The notes: generated by a model not told the origin, from the letters alone. Positions 8,543 to 18,015 are shown, counted from the first letter of the stretch. The stretch is DNA of 64,000 nucleotides from Helicobacter pylori (GCF_001653455.1 NZ_CP011486.1:248001-312000); one strand, 5' to 3'. Translations and numbers: made by a program.

Positions 8543-9985
8543 TTGAAAAATTACCCCTTTAAGAAAATGATCACCCTTTCTTTACTAGCGGGCATGCATT
8601 TGTGCAACGCTGAAGAAGATGGGGCGTTTTTTGTCATTGATTACCAAACGAGTTTGGCCAGACAGGAATTGAAAAATCCAGGCTTTACCCAAGCGCAAGA
8701 ATTGAAGCAATTAATAAGAGATGGGGCTGTGAGGTTGCAAACCTCTGCTATTCCCTTGTCCTATTATTTGGATATTTTAGGGAATAAAACAAAAACTCTT
8801 CTAAGTGAAGGCGCAAACAACAATGCACAACCATCGCAACCAAACGGACAAAGCGCACCAAACCCAGCCTTAGTCAATTTAGAGGAATCTCTAGGGATTT
8901 TGGGAAAATTATTGGATCTATCCCAACAATACGCTTCAGAAGGTGTCATTAAGCCTTTGGTGGTGGATGTGGGGAAAGAACAAATCGGCATTACTGATAG
9001 CATGCTCTTAGTGGCTCAAAACATCGTTTTAGCTTTAGGGCAAGTGAATGTAACCCAACAAAAAAATAACGAACGGCTATACGAAAATATCATGAAAGTC
9101 ATGCTTTTAGGGGCAGGCGGGACCAATGGAGCGTATAACGGCGTGAGCGTGGGCGATATTGCCACTGGCATGCAAAATTTTTCTTCGCAAACGGGCTTGA
9201 TAGGGGCTAATTCTACGGTTGGCGAGCTTAACGCTTTGATTAAGAGCGGGATTTCTCTAGACAGAGAGACTTTAAACTTAGGGAGTTTTATTGAGAAAAA
9301 TATCTGTAGCAGTGCATCGTCTTGTTTCAGTAAAAATCAGCTCATCTATAAGCAAGGGTTAGACAGAACCATAAACATCATCAATGCGAGCTTGAATCAG
9401 TTTGAGTATTCGGCTAGCTCTCTTTATAAGATTTCTTATATCCCTAATCTCTTTTCGCTCAAAGATTACCAGTCAGCGAGCATGAATGGCTTTGGGGCCA
9501 AGATGGGCTATAAACAATTTTTCACCCATAAGAAAAATATTGGCTTAAGGTATTATGGGTTTTTGGATTATGGCTATGCGAATTTTGGCGATACGAATTT
9601 AAAAGTGGGGGCAAATCTTGTTACTTATGGGGTAGGGACGGATTTTTTATACAATGTGTTTGAACGCTCTAGAAGGAGGGAAAGGACTACAATAGGCCTT
9701 TTCTTTGGGGCTCAAATTGCAGGGCAAACTTGGAGCACGAATGTAACGAACTTATTGAGCGGGCAAAGACCTGATGTCAAGTCTAGCTCGTTCCAATTCT
9801 TGTTTGATTTGGGCGTACGCACTAACTTTGCAAAAACCAATTTCAATAAACACAGGCTAGACCAAGGGATAGAATTTGGGGTGAAAATCCCTGTTATCGC
9901 TCATAAGTATTTTGCAACTCAAGGCTCAAGCGCGAGCTATATGCGGAATTTTAGCTTCTATGTGGGCTATTCAGTCGGTTTTTAA
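8543..9985 (+). CDS. hopF: Outer-membrane protein HopF (Hop family)
   Basis: This 480-residue Hop outer-membrane protein has a TTG start 5 bases after AAAGGA. Its signal peptide (MITLSLLAGMHLCNA) is followed by EEDGAFFVIDYQTSLARQE, a variant of the usual Hop mature start (EDDGFYxxxGYQIG). One Cys pair is visible in ICSSASSCFS near residue 255-260. The last ~180 residues form the conserved Hop beta-barrel (GFGAKMGYKQFFTHKKNIGL, RYYGFLDYGYANFG) and end with aromatic SVGF, a typical outer-membrane insertion signal. HopG follows 12 bases after the stop codon, and its barrel domain is clearly related. The HopF name follows recalled gene order. Confidence 0.88.
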   Translation: MKNYPFKKMITLSLLAGMHLCNAEEDGAFFVIDYQTSLARQELKNPGFTQAQELKQLIRDGAVRLQTSAIPLSYYLDILGNKTKTLLSEGANNNAQPSQPNGQSAPNPALVNLEESLGILGKLLDLSQQYASEGVIKPLVVDVGKEQIGITDSMLLVAQNIVLALGQVNVTQQKNNERLYENIMKVMLLGAGGTNGAYNGVSVGDIATGMQNFSSQTGLIGANSTVGELNALIKSGISLDRETLNLGSFIEKNICSSASSCFSKNQLIYKQGLDRTINIINASLNQFEYSASSLYKISYIPNLFSLKDYQSASMNGFGAKMGYKQFFTHKKNIGLRYYGFLDYGYANFGDTNLKVGANLVTYGVGTDFLYNVFERSRRRERTTIGLFFGAQIAGQTWSTNVTNLLSGQRPDVKSSSFQFLFDLGVRTNFAKTNFNKHRLDQGIEFGVKIPVIAHKYFATQGSSASYMRNFSFYVGYSVGF

Positions 9986-9997
9986 GGAAGGCTCTTG

Positions 9998-11416
9998 ATG
10001 AAAGATACCAATACAAAAGAGATAAAGAATACAAGAATGAAACAAGGTCATAGCAAATACCAAATGCTCAAAAAGGGGCTTTTAAAAACCGCTCTGCTTT
10101 TTAGCTTTCCTTTAAGCATGGCGTTAGCTGAAGACGATGGCTTTTATATGGGGATAGGCTATCAAATCGGCGGTGCGCAACAAAATATCAATAACAAAGG
10201 TAGCACTCTAAGGAATAATGTCATTGATGATTTCCGCCAAGTGGGCGTAGGCATGGCAGGGAGTAATGGGCTTTTAACCTTAGCGACAAACACGACCATG
10301 GACGCTCTTTTAGGGATAGGCAATCAAATTGTTAATACCAATAAAACTATTGATAACAACAACGCAGAATTAACCCAATTTAAAAAAATACTCCCCCAAA
10401 TTGAGCAACGCTTTGAAGTGGATAAAAACGCTTATAGCGCTCAAGCCTTGCAAGTGTATTTGAGTAATGTGTTGTATAACTTGGTTAATAATAGCAATAA
10501 TGGCAGTAATAATGGAGTCGTTCCTGGATATGTAGGAATTATAAAAGTTCTCCATGGCTCTCAAAGTGAATTCAGCCTTTTAGCCACGGAAAGCGTGGCG
10601 CTTTTAAACGCGCTCACAAGGGTGAATTTGGATAGCAATTCGGTGTTTTTAAAAGGGCTTTTAGCCCAAATGCAGCTTTTTAATAACACTTCTTCAGCAA
10701 AACTAGGTCAGATCGCAGAAGGCTTGAATAACAGCGGTGGTGCAGGAGCCATGCTTCAAAAGGATGTGAAAACCATTGCGGATCGAATCGCTACCTACCA
10801 AGAGAATTTAAAACAACTAGGAGGAATGCTAAACAATTACGATGAACCTTACTTGCCCCAATTTGGGCCAGGCAAAAGCTCTCAGCATGGGGTTATTAAT
10901 GGCTTTGGCGTTCAAATGGGCTATAAGCAATTTTTTGGGAGCAAGCGGAATATAGGCTTGCGATACTACGCTTTCTTTGATTACGGCTTTACGCAATTAG
11001 GCAGTCTTAGTAGCGCTGTTAAGGCGAATATTTTTACTTATGGTGCTGGCACAGACTTTTTGTGGAATATCTTTAGGAGGGTTTTTAGCGATCAATCCTT
11101 GAATGTGGGGGTGTTTGGGGGCATTCAAATAGCGGGTAACACTTGGGATAGCTCTTTAAAAAGTCAAATTGAAGACTCGTTTCAAAAAAGCCCCACTCCC
11201 ACGAATTTCCAATTTTTGTTTAATTTGGGTTTAAGGGCTCATTTTGCTAGCACCATGCACCGCCGGTTTTTGAGCGCGTCTCAAAGCATTCAGCATGGAA
11301 TGGAGTTTGGCGTGAAGATTCCAGCGATCAATCAAAGGTATTTGAGGGCGAATGGGGCTGATGTGGATTATAGGCGTTTGTATGCGTTCTATATCAATTA
11401 CACGATAGGTTTTTAA
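9998..11416 (+). CDS. hopG: Outer-membrane protein HopG (Hop family)
   Basis: This 472-residue Hop family protein has a hydrophilic N-terminal leader of ~28 residues followed by a hydrophobic signal segment (KTALLFSFPLSMALA). The mature protein opens with the canonical EDDGFYMGIGYQIGGAQQN. A helical, Asn-rich middle region precedes the C-terminal barrel (NGFGVQMGYKQFFGSKRNIG, RYYAFFDYGFTQLG), ending in YTIGF. I prefer ATG at 9998, 7 bases after AAGGAAG, over TTG at 9995. Barrel similarity to the upstream hopF suggests tandem duplication with divergence of the exposed part. The reading frame is intact here; as I recall it, this locus is split into two annotated genes in the reference strain. 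Confidence 0.88.
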   Translation: MKDTNTKEIKNTRMKQGHSKYQMLKKGLLKTALLFSFPLSMALAEDDGFYMGIGYQIGGAQQNINNKGSTLRNNVIDDFRQVGVGMAGSNGLLTLATNTTMDALLGIGNQIVNTNKTIDNNNAELTQFKKILPQIEQRFEVDKNAYSAQALQVYLSNVLYNLVNNSNNGSNNGVVPGYVGIIKVLHGSQSEFSLLATESVALLNALTRVNLDSNSVFLKGLLAQMQLFNNTSSAKLGQIAEGLNNSGGAGAMLQKDVKTIADRIATYQENLKQLGGMLNNYDEPYLPQFGPGKSSQHGVINGFGVQMGYKQFFGSKRNIGLRYYAFFDYGFTQLGSLSSAVKANIFTYGAGTDFLWNIFRRVFSDQSLNVGVFGGIQIAGNTWDSSLKSQIEDSFQKSPTPTNFQFLFNLGLRAHFASTMHRRFLSASQSIQHGMEFGVKIPAINQRYLRANGADVDYRRLYAFYINYTIGF

Positions 11417-11472
11417 ACTCTTTAAAAAGGTATTTTTAGAGTTTAAAGGGGCTTTTTACTTTTTTTTGGTAT
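11411..11472 (+). terminator. Probable terminator after hopG
   Basis: An imperfect inverted repeat (TTTAAACTCTTTAAAAA and TTTTTAGAGTTTAAA, short GGTA loop) begins at the hopG stop codon. It is followed by GGGGC and runs of T (11454-11467). It probably separates the hop transcript from the purA operon. Confidence 0.5.
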
Positions 11473-11522
11473 TCTAACAAGCTTTTAAACAATCTAATCT
11501 ACTTTATTTTAAGGGTAATTTT

Positions 11523-12758
11523 ATGGCAGATGTCGTTGTGGGGATCCAGTGGGGGGATGAGGGGAAGGGAAAAATTGTGGATAGAATCGCTAAGGATTAT
11601 GACTTTGTGGTGCGCTATCAAGGCGGGCATAACGCAGGGCATACCATTGTGCATAAGGGGGTTAAGCATTCTTTGCATTTAATGCCCTCAGGGGTGCTAT
11701 ACCCGCAATGCAAGAATATCATTTCTAGCGCGGTGGTCGTGAGCGTTAAAGATTTGTGCGAAGAAATCAATGCGTTTGAAAATTTAGAAAATCGTTTGTT
11801 TGTTAGCGATAGAGCCCATGTGATCTTGCCCTACCATGTGCAAAAAGACGCTTTTAAAGAAAAATCTCAAAACATCGGCACGACTAAAAAGGGCATAGGC
11901 CCTTGCTATGAGGATAAAATGGCAAGGAGCGGGATAAGAATGGGGGATTTGTTAGACGATAAAATTTTAGAAGAAAAATTAAAAGCGCATTTCAAAGCCA
12001 TTGAGCCTTTTAAAGAAGCGTATGGTTTGAATGAAGCTTATGAAAAAGATTTGAGGGAGTATTTTAAACAATACACCCCAAAAATCCGCCCCTTTATCAA
12101 AGACACGACCAGCATGCTAATAAAAGCCAATCAAAAGGGCGAAAAAATCTTACTAGAAGGGGCGCAAGGCACGCTTTTAGACATTGATTTAGGGACTTAC
12201 CCTTTTGTAACAAGCTCTAACACCACGAGCGCGAGTGCATGCGTGAGCACCGGCTTAAACCCTAGAGCGATTAATGAGATTATAGGCATCACAAAAGCTT
12301 ATTCTACTCGTGTGGGGAACGGGCCTTTCCCTAGCGAAGACCTTACGCCTATGGGGGATCATTTAAGGATTCAAGGCGCTGAGTTTGGCACGACAACCAA
12401 ACGCCCAAGGCGTTGCGGTTGGCTGGATTTGGTGGCTTTAAAATACGCTTGCGCTTTGAATGGTTGCACGCAATTAGCTTTAATGAAATTAGATGTTTTA
12501 GACAAAATTAATGAAATTAAGGTGTGCGTGGCTTATGAAAGAAAGGGCGAAAAATTAAAGGCTTTCCCTAGCGATTTGAAAGATTGCGTGCCGATTTATC
12601 AAACTTTTAAGGGCTGGGAAAAAAGCGCGGGCGTGAGAAAATTAGAGGATTTAGAGCCAAACGCTAGAGAGTATATCCGTTTTATTGAAGAAGAAGTGGG
12701 GGTAAAAATCCGCCTGATTTCTACAAGCCCTGAAAGAGAAGACACGATTTTTCTATGA
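11523..12758 (+). CDS. purA: Adenylosuccinate synthetase
   Basis: PurA makes adenylosuccinate from IMP, aspartate and GTP, the first committed step to AMP. The 411-residue protein starts with the GTP-binding motif VGIQWGDEGKGKIVD and continues with YQGGHNAGHTIVHKG. IGPCYEDKMAR and the ligand-loop segment GTTTKRPRRCGWLDLVALKY are diagnostic. The ATG of the next gene overlaps its TGA, so purA leads a tightly packed run with the FliJ-like, MotE-like, rseP and xseA genes. Confidence 0.97.
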   Translation: MADVVVGIQWGDEGKGKIVDRIAKDYDFVVRYQGGHNAGHTIVHKGVKHSLHLMPSGVLYPQCKNIISSAVVVSVKDLCEEINAFENLENRLFVSDRAHVILPYHVQKDAFKEKSQNIGTTKKGIGPCYEDKMARSGIRMGDLLDDKILEEKLKAHFKAIEPFKEAYGLNEAYEKDLREYFKQYTPKIRPFIKDTTSMLIKANQKGEKILLEGAQGTLLDIDLGTYPFVTSSNTTSASACVSTGLNPRAINEIIGITKAYSTRVGNGPFPSEDLTPMGDHLRIQGAEFGTTTKRPRRCGWLDLVALKYACALNGCTQLALMKLDVLDKINEIKVCVAYERKGEKLKAFPSDLKDCVPIYQTFKGWEKSAGVRKLEDLEPNAREYIRFIEEEVGVKIRLISTSPEREDTIFL

Positions 12759-13183
12759 AAAAATTCGCTTCTGTGTTGGTGCAATTAAAGACCCTTGCGT
12801 TAGAAAAAATAGAGCAAAAGCTTCAAAACAAACGCCTGGAGTTGCAACAAAATGAACAACAAATTTTAAACAAACAAATGGATTTGAGCGCGTTTAAAAA
12901 CCCTAATTTTGGGGGAATGGGCCTTTTTTTACAAACCCAACAATTAAAAAGCGCTTTAAGGATGGAGATAGAGCGTTACCAACAAGAATGCGAAATTTTG
13001 CACGAAAATTTAAAAATCTTAGAAAAAGACTATCTTTTGGCTAACCAAGAATTAGAAAAAGCTAAAATCATTTTAGAAAAAGAAAAACAAAAAGAAAAAG
13101 CAATCATGGAGAAAAAAGAGCAGGCTCTTTTAGATGAAAACGCCATGATCTTGCACTGGCAAAAAGAGGGTTTGCATGCGTAA
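12755..13183 (+). CDS. FliJ-like coiled-coil flagellar export accessory protein
   Basis: This 142-residue protein is almost wholly helical. Gln/Glu/Lys/Leu-rich heptads run through it (EKIEQKLQNKRLELQQNEQQ, later ELEKAKIILEKEKQKEKA) around a short Gly/Phe break (FKNPNFGGMGLFL). Length and coiled-coil build fit FliJ, the stalk-like general chaperone of the flagellar export ATPase. The H. pylori gene here has been described as a FliJ homologue affecting motility. It overlaps purA by 4 bases and the next gene by 8. Similarity to FliJ is structural more than by sequence. Confidence 0.7.
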   Translation: MKKFASVLVQLKTLALEKIEQKLQNKRLELQQNEQQILNKQMDLSAFKNPNFGGMGLFLQTQQLKSALRMEIERYQQECEILHENLKILEKDYLLANQELEKAKIILEKEKQKEKAIMEKKEQALLDENAMILHWQKEGLHA

Positions 13184-13865
13184 AATCTTACTCACAGGCT
13201 TTGTTTTGCAAGCGCTTTTTAGCGAAGAAGCCGCACAAGAATTGTTGCAATGCTCTGCGATTTTTGAATCTAAAAAAGCGGAACTGAAAGACGATTTGCG
13301 CCAATTGAGCGAAAAAGAGCAGTCTTTAAGGATCTTGCAAACCGAAAATGCTCGCCTTTTGGAAGAAAAAAGCGAATTGTTAAACCAAAAAGAAAAAGAA
13401 ATAGAAGAAAAACTAAAAAATCTAACCGCTAAAGAAGAAGCCTTTAAAAGCTTGCAAGTTGCAGAAAAAAAACGCCTTGAAAATTTGATAGAAGAAAATG
13501 AAGATATTTTAAGAGAAATCAAGCAAGCTAAAGAAAGTAAGATTGGCGAAACTTATTCTAAGATGAAAGATTCCAAATCGGCTTTGATTTTAGAAAATTT
13601 GCCCACCAAAAACGCCTTAGAAATTTTAATGGCTTTAAAGCCCCAGGAATTAGGCAAAATTTTAGCCAAAATGGATCCTAAAAAAGCGGCGGCTTTGACG
13701 GAATTATGGCAAAAACCTCCACGAGAAAATCAAGAAAACCAAAAAGCCACAGAGCCTCCCCTAACGCCCACGCCCCCTAATGCGCCAACCATAAAAGAAC
13801 CAACCATAAAAGAGCCTAATATGAAAGAACCAAATGTGCAAGAGTCTGCATCTAAAGGGGTATAA
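13176..13865 (+). CDS. Secreted coiled-coil protein with MotE/MgtE-N-like domain
   Basis: This 229-residue protein starts with a short signal-like sequence (RKILLTGFVLQALFSEEA). A long coiled coil follows (about residues 25-125, rich in Glu/Lys/Leu). A compact helical domain near 145-185 reads NALEILMALKPQELGKILAKMDPKKAAAL, resembling the MgtE N-terminal/MotE repeat. The C-terminal tail is Pro/Thr-rich with four tandem KEP- or QE-type units (TIKEPTIKEPNMKEPNVQES). MotE-type proteins act as periplasmic chaperones for motor parts in other bacteria. With the FliJ-like gene upstream, a flagellar or envelope role is a fair inference. Its stop shares one base with the next ATG (TAATG). Confidence 0.65.
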   Translation: MRKILLTGFVLQALFSEEAAQELLQCSAIFESKKAELKDDLRQLSEKEQSLRILQTENARLLEEKSELLNQKEKEIEEKLKNLTAKEEAFKSLQVAEKKRLENLIEENEDILREIKQAKESKIGETYSKMKDSKSALILENLPTKNALEILMALKPQELGKILAKMDPKKAAALTELWQKPPRENQENQKATEPPLTPTPPNAPTIKEPTIKEPNMKEPNVQESASKGV

Positions 13866-14908
13866 TGTTAATTGCAGCGATTTTAACGCTAGCGTTTTTA
13901 ATCTTTGTCCATGAGTTAGGGCATTTCACTATTGCTAGGCTTTGTGGGGTCAAAGTAGAAGTTTTTAGCATTGGTTTTGGTAAAAAACTCTGGTTTTTTA
14001 GGCTTTTTGGCACGCAATTCGCTTTGTCTTTGATCCCGCTTGGGGGCTATGTGAAATTAAAGGGCATGGATAAAGAAGATAGCGATATGAATGAAGATAG
14101 CGATAGCTATGCACAAAAAAGCCCTTCTCAAAAGCTATGGATATTGTTTGGGGGGGCGTTTTTTAATTTTCTTTTTGCGATTTTAGTGTATTTTTTTCTG
14201 GCATTGAGTGGGGAAAAAGTCTTACTGCCCATCATTGGCGATTTAGAAAATAACGCGCTAGAAGCCGGGCTGTTAAAGGGGGATAAAATCCTTTCTATCA
14301 ACCATCAAAAAATAGCGAGTTTTAGAGGGATTAGAGGGATAGTGGCGCGCTCTCAAGGCGAGTTAATTGTAGAAATAGAGCGAAACAACCAGATTTTAGA
14401 AAAACGACTAACCCCTAAAATCGTGGCGGTGATAAGCGATTCTAACGACCCTAATGAAATGATCCAATACAAGGTGATAGGCATCAAGCCGGACATGCAA
14501 AAAATGGGCGTTGTTTCTTATTCTTTGTTCCAAGCGTTCAAAAAGGCTTTGATCCAATTTAAAGAGGGCGCTGATTTGATTATAGTTTCTTTAAAGCGTT
14601 TGATTGTGGGGAGCGCTTCAGCCAAAGAATTGAGTGGGGTAATAGGCATTGTGGGAGCGTTAAGCCATGCCAATAGCTTTCATACGCTTTTATTGTTTGG
14701 GGCGTTTTTGTCCATTAATTTAGGGGTTTTAAATTTACTGCCCATTCCCGCTTTAGATGGGGGGCAAATGCTAGGGGTTATTTTTAAAAATATTTTTAAT
14801 ATCACTTTGCCTGTGATCATACAGAATGCGTTGTGGCTAGTGGGGGTGGGGTTTTTGGTTTTTGTCATGTTTTTAGGGCTTTTCAATGATATTACTCGTT
14901 TGCTATAA
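13865..14908 (+). CDS. rseP: Site-2 zinc metalloprotease RseP family
   Basis: This 347-residue intramembrane protease carries the HELGH zinc motif at about residues 16-20 in the first helix. A PDZ domain lies around 110-190 (PIIGDLENNALEAGLLKGDK). The second-ligand motif LLPIPALDGGQ sits near 293-303. Two C-terminal helices complete the fold. Family members cleave membrane-embedded anti-sigma factors or leftover signal peptides. No anti-sigma gene is nearby, so the substrate is unknown. The gene lies between the MotE-like gene and xseA in the purA run. Confidence 0.92.
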   Translation: MLIAAILTLAFLIFVHELGHFTIARLCGVKVEVFSIGFGKKLWFFRLFGTQFALSLIPLGGYVKLKGMDKEDSDMNEDSDSYAQKSPSQKLWILFGGAFFNFLFAILVYFFLALSGEKVLLPIIGDLENNALEAGLLKGDKILSINHQKIASFRGIRGIVARSQGELIVEIERNNQILEKRLTPKIVAVISDSNDPNEMIQYKVIGIKPDMQKMGVVSYSLFQAFKKALIQFKEGADLIIVSLKRLIVGSASAKELSGVIGIVGALSHANSFHTLLLFGAFLSINLGVLNLLPIPALDGGQMLGVIFKNIFNITLPVIIQNALWLVGVGFLVFVMFLGLFNDITRLL

Positions 14909-14917
14909 AAGGAGGAA

Positions 14918-16183
14918 TTGATGGATGCATTGAGCGTGAGTGAAATCAATGCACAAATCAAAGCCCTTTTGGAAGCGACTTTTTTGCAAGTTAGGGTTCA
15001 AGGGGAAGTGAGCAATTTGACTATCCATAAGGCGAGCGGGCATGCGTATTTTTCGCTCAAAGACAGCCAGTCAGTGATTAAATGCACTTTATTTAGGGGG
15101 AATGCTAGTAAGCTTAAATTCGCCTTAAAAGAAGGGCAGGAAGTGGCTGTTTTTGGGGCTATTAGCGTGTATCCTCCAAGGGGGGATTATCAAATCAATT
15201 GCTTTGAAATAGAGCCTAAAGATTGGGGTTCATTGGCTTTGGCTTTAGAGCAATTGAAAGAAAAATTACGCCTTAAAGGCTATTTTGATAAAAAAAATAA
15301 ATTACCCAAACCAAGTTTTCCTAAACGAGTGGCAGTCATCACTTCTCAAAATTCAGCCGCTTGGGCGGATATGCAAAAGATCGCTTTCAAACGATGGCCG
15401 ATGTGCGAATTGGTTTGTATCAATACCTTAATGCAAGGGGAGGGGTGCGTTCAAAGCGTGGTGGAGAGCATCGCTTATGCGGATAGTTTTCATAACACAA
15501 AAAACGCTTTTGATGCAATTGTGGTGGCTAGAGGTGGGGGGAGCATGGAGGATTTGTATTCTTTCAATGATGAAAGAATCGCTGATGCACTCCATTTGGC
15601 TAAAACTTTCAGCATGTCAGCTATTGGGCATGAGAGCGATTTTTTATTGAGCGACTCGGTGGCGGATTTAAGGGCTTCTACGCCATCTAATGCGATGGAA
15701 ATATTACTCCCTAGCAGTGAGGAATGGCAGCAAAAACTTGATGAATTTAGCTTGAAATTGCAACGCTCTTTTAAAATCTTGCTCCATCAAAAAAAGGTGC
15801 ATTTAGAGCATTTAGCGGCTTCTTTAAAGCGGTTGAGTTTTGAAAACAAGCACCATTTAAATTCTTTAAAACTAGAGAAATTAAAAATCGCTTTAGAAAA
15901 TAAAACCTTAGAATTTTTACGCCTTAAAAAAACGCTTTTGGAAAAAATTTCTACCCAACTCTTCACAAGCCCTTTTTTACAAACTAAAACAGAACGATTA
16001 AACAGACTAGACAACGCCCTTAAACTCGCTCATGCGCATTTGAAATTGCCCAAATTCGGGGCGTTTGTGAGCAAAAACAATCAAGCGGTAGAATTAGAGG
16101 CATTAAAAATGGGCGATAGAATTGAATTGGATAACGAAAAGGTCAGAGCGAGCGCTGCAATTTTGAGCGTGGATAAAGCGTAG
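14918..16183 (+). CDS. xseA: Exodeoxyribonuclease VII large subunit
   Basis: This 421-residue protein has an N-terminal OB fold (VRVQGEVSNLTIHKASGHAY, about residues 23-42) and the XseA catalytic core (PKRVAVITSQNSAAWADMQK, VARGGGSMEDLYSFNDE, IGHESDFLLSDSVADLRAST). A long helical region follows. The ATG (second of two) follows AAGGAGG. The enzyme degrades single-stranded DNA together with XseB, which is not encoded next to it. It ends 15 bases from the convergent methyltransferase gene, with no obvious terminator between them. Confidence 0.95.
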   Translation: MMDALSVSEINAQIKALLEATFLQVRVQGEVSNLTIHKASGHAYFSLKDSQSVIKCTLFRGNASKLKFALKEGQEVAVFGAISVYPPRGDYQINCFEIEPKDWGSLALALEQLKEKLRLKGYFDKKNKLPKPSFPKRVAVITSQNSAAWADMQKIAFKRWPMCELVCINTLMQGEGCVQSVVESIAYADSFHNTKNAFDAIVVARGGGSMEDLYSFNDERIADALHLAKTFSMSAIGHESDFLLSDSVADLRASTPSNAMEILLPSSEEWQQKLDEFSLKLQRSFKILLHQKKVHLEHLAASLKRLSFENKHHLNSLKLEKLKIALENKTLEFLRLKKTLLEKISTQLFTSPFLQTKTERLNRLDNALKLAHAHLKLPKFGAFVSKNNQAVELEALKMGDRIELDNEKVRASAAILSVDKA

Positions 16184-16198
16184 GGTTTGAAAAAATCT

Positions 16199-17362
16199 TT
16201 AAAATTTCATGTTTAAAATTTCGTATTCACTTCTTTTGATAATTTTTTCTAAACGCAACAGCATGATATTTGAAATGGTGCTGTTATACCCTTTATTTTT
16301 TAAAATACTAGTAGCTTGCGAATTATTTTTAATTTTTTCTTCTTTCTGGCATAAATAAAACGACCAATTCAAATGATAATCCTTATTAGCTTCTACAACG
16401 GCTTGCGCGGTTGTCCCGCTACCTGCAAAAAAATCTAAAATGACAGAATCTTTAGGGGTGGAGCATAACAATAAATATTTAATCAATTCTACAGGCTTTG
16501 GTGTCTTAAAAAGCCCTTTTAAGCCTAATTTTTCTAAATCTCTTGTACCTTGTCGGCTATAAAAATCCAACACACTCAAACAATTATCTTGCGATTCTTT
16601 TAAATAGTATTTTTCATAAGGGCGCTTATTCTTAAAAACAAGTCTGTTTTGATCATGCAATTCCTTAAGCTTTTCATCGCTGCTCCACCCTCTGCTTTTT
16701 AAGGGTTCTAAAAAAAGATTGATTTCTTCTATCGCTACACTGCGTGGGTTTGAAGGCGTGGATAAATCTTTAGCAAAATAAATTTCACCTTTTTCATCCA
16801 CTAAATTATAATTTTTTAAAAAATTAAAATGTTCTTTTTGGGATAGCTCTTTGATTTGTTTTTTTAAGGCAAGTTGGGCTTGGGCTTGCCCTTTTTGTTT
16901 GAAAACGCTCTTAATCGTTCGCATTAAATCTTTTAATGGTTTATCATAAATGGGTAAAAGCGTTCGTAAGATTTTAAAGCCAGGAGTGCATGCTTTATTT
17001 TTGGCGTAGCTTAAAACATACTCATGGGTAATATTGATGTGTTTGGCGTTAGATCTTGTGGCTTGTTTAGTGATAAAAGTGCCTAAAAAATTGTGCACTC
17101 CAAAAATTTCATTGGCAATGATTTTGACTTCAGCCATTTTGTTGTCATCTATAGAAATAAAAAGACAACCGCTTTGTTTTAACACAGCCTTTGCTAAAAC
17201 CAGATGTTCTTTAATCCATTTTTCGTAGTCAGCATGAGCGTCATCATATTCAAAATTAGAACTCTTGGTGTTATAAGGGGGATCTATATAGATGGTTTGG
17301 ACACTTTCTTTTTCTATCCTTTTCAAACACTCCAAAGCTTCCATAATAAAAACTTTATGCAA
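16199..17362 (-). CDS. Type II DNA methyltransferase, beta class (adenine-N6 type)
   Basis: This 387-residue DNA methyltransferase has motif IV (YIDPPYNTKSSNFEYDD, near residues 25-41) ahead of the AdoMet motif I (DFFAGSGTTAQAV, near 308-320). That is the beta-class order, and DPPY fits N6-adenine or N4-cytosine transfer. It follows a small putative restriction endonuclease gene with an 8-base overlap, so the two form a type II R-M pair. From recalled gene order it corresponds to the TCNNGA-specific system of H. pylori. The site cannot be derived from sequence, so specificity is tentative. No long homopolymer that would suggest phase variation is present. Confidence 0.85.
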   Translation of the reverse strand: MHKVFIMEALECLKRIEKESVQTIYIDPPYNTKSSNFEYDDAHADYEKWIKEHLVLAKAVLKQSGCLFISIDDNKMAEVKIIANEIFGVHNFLGTFITKQATRSNAKHINITHEYVLSYAKNKACTPGFKILRTLLPIYDKPLKDLMRTIKSVFKQKGQAQAQLALKKQIKELSQKEHFNFLKNYNLVDEKGEIYFAKDLSTPSNPRSVAIEEINLFLEPLKSRGWSSDEKLKELHDQNRLVFKNKRPYEKYYLKESQDNCLSVLDFYSRQGTRDLEKLGLKGLFKTPKPVELIKYLLLCSTPKDSVILDFFAGSGTTAQAVVEANKDYHLNWSFYLCQKEEKIKNNSQATSILKNKGYNSTISNIMLLRLEKIIKRSEYEILNMKF

Positions 17363-17969
17363 GGGAGTTTCCCCAAGAAAAATGACCGCATTTAAGATTA
17401 AAAAGATTGATAAGCTCTTGTTCTTTTAAATCAATGGGTTTCATTTTGAAACCAAATTCTTTGATTAATTTACTGATGCCTATCGTTTGAGTTGAGCGCC
17501 TGCTTTCATTATGGCACTCTTTTACTTTTTGTTCTAAATACAATCCCATTTCAGGGTGCTTCCCATAAACAATGAATAAAAGATTAGAAATATTATTCCA
17601 TACACCCACGGCTAAAGTTGTTTTAATATCGCAAAAAACCTTGGCTTTTTCTAAAGTAGTGTCATTAAAAGTCGCGCTCCAAGTTTTACTTTGAAAGGAT
17701 ACTTGTTTGATCTCTAAAAATTCATCGCTTGAACTTTTTTTAGCATCAAGACCATGCTTTTGGGTATTGATAAGATCATAGTCTAAATATAAAGCCACCA
17801 TGCTGTCTCTCAACTCATTGAAAAATGAATCATTATCATGTTTATTGTATTGATTTTGAATTTTTTCAATTGGCTTTAACGCTTGATAGCTTTCTGTAAT
17901 GAAATTTCTATCAATGGGTTCAAAGCACCCTTTATTAAAAAATCCTAAAGACTGATTCAAAAATTGCAT
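17355..17969 (-). CDS. Putative type II restriction endonuclease
   Basis: This 204-residue soluble protein is encoded immediately upstream of, and overlapping, the methyltransferase gene. A possible PD-(D/E)xK core reads GLDAKKSSSDEFLEIKQVSF (around residues 73-92), with the acidic residue D75 and the ExK pair in LEIK. The frame is intact and the start ATG is clear. By position and this motif it is the likely cognate nuclease of the adjacent methyltransferase. I recognise no closer family. Activity is inferred. Confidence 0.65.
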   Translation of the reverse strand: MQFLNQSLGFFNKGCFEPIDRNFITESYQALKPIEKIQNQYNKHDNDSFFNELRDSMVALYLDYDLINTQKHGLDAKKSSSDEFLEIKQVSFQSKTWSATFNDTTLEKAKVFCDIKTTLAVGVWNNISNLLFIVYGKHPEMGLYLEQKVKECHNESRRSTQTIGISKLIKEFGFKMKPIDLKEQELINLFNLKCGHFSWGNSLA

Positions 17970-18009
17970 GTCTAACCCTTTGAAATTCTGTCAATATTAT
18001 TTTAGTGAA

Positions 18010-18015
18010 AGTATA
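18010..18015 (-). promoter_or_regulatory. Candidate -10 for the minus-strand R-M pair
   Basis: TATACT on the minus strand lies about 41 bases upstream of the endonuclease ATG, in the 151-base gap between the two divergent R-M systems. Confidence 0.35.

Noticed and set aside
14147-14157. G7 tract in the rseP gene, and similar G7/C7 runs near 23190, 27556 and 33473
   Set aside because: They are short, and all sit in intact conserved genes. The long G or C tracts typical of phase-variable H. pylori genes are absent.
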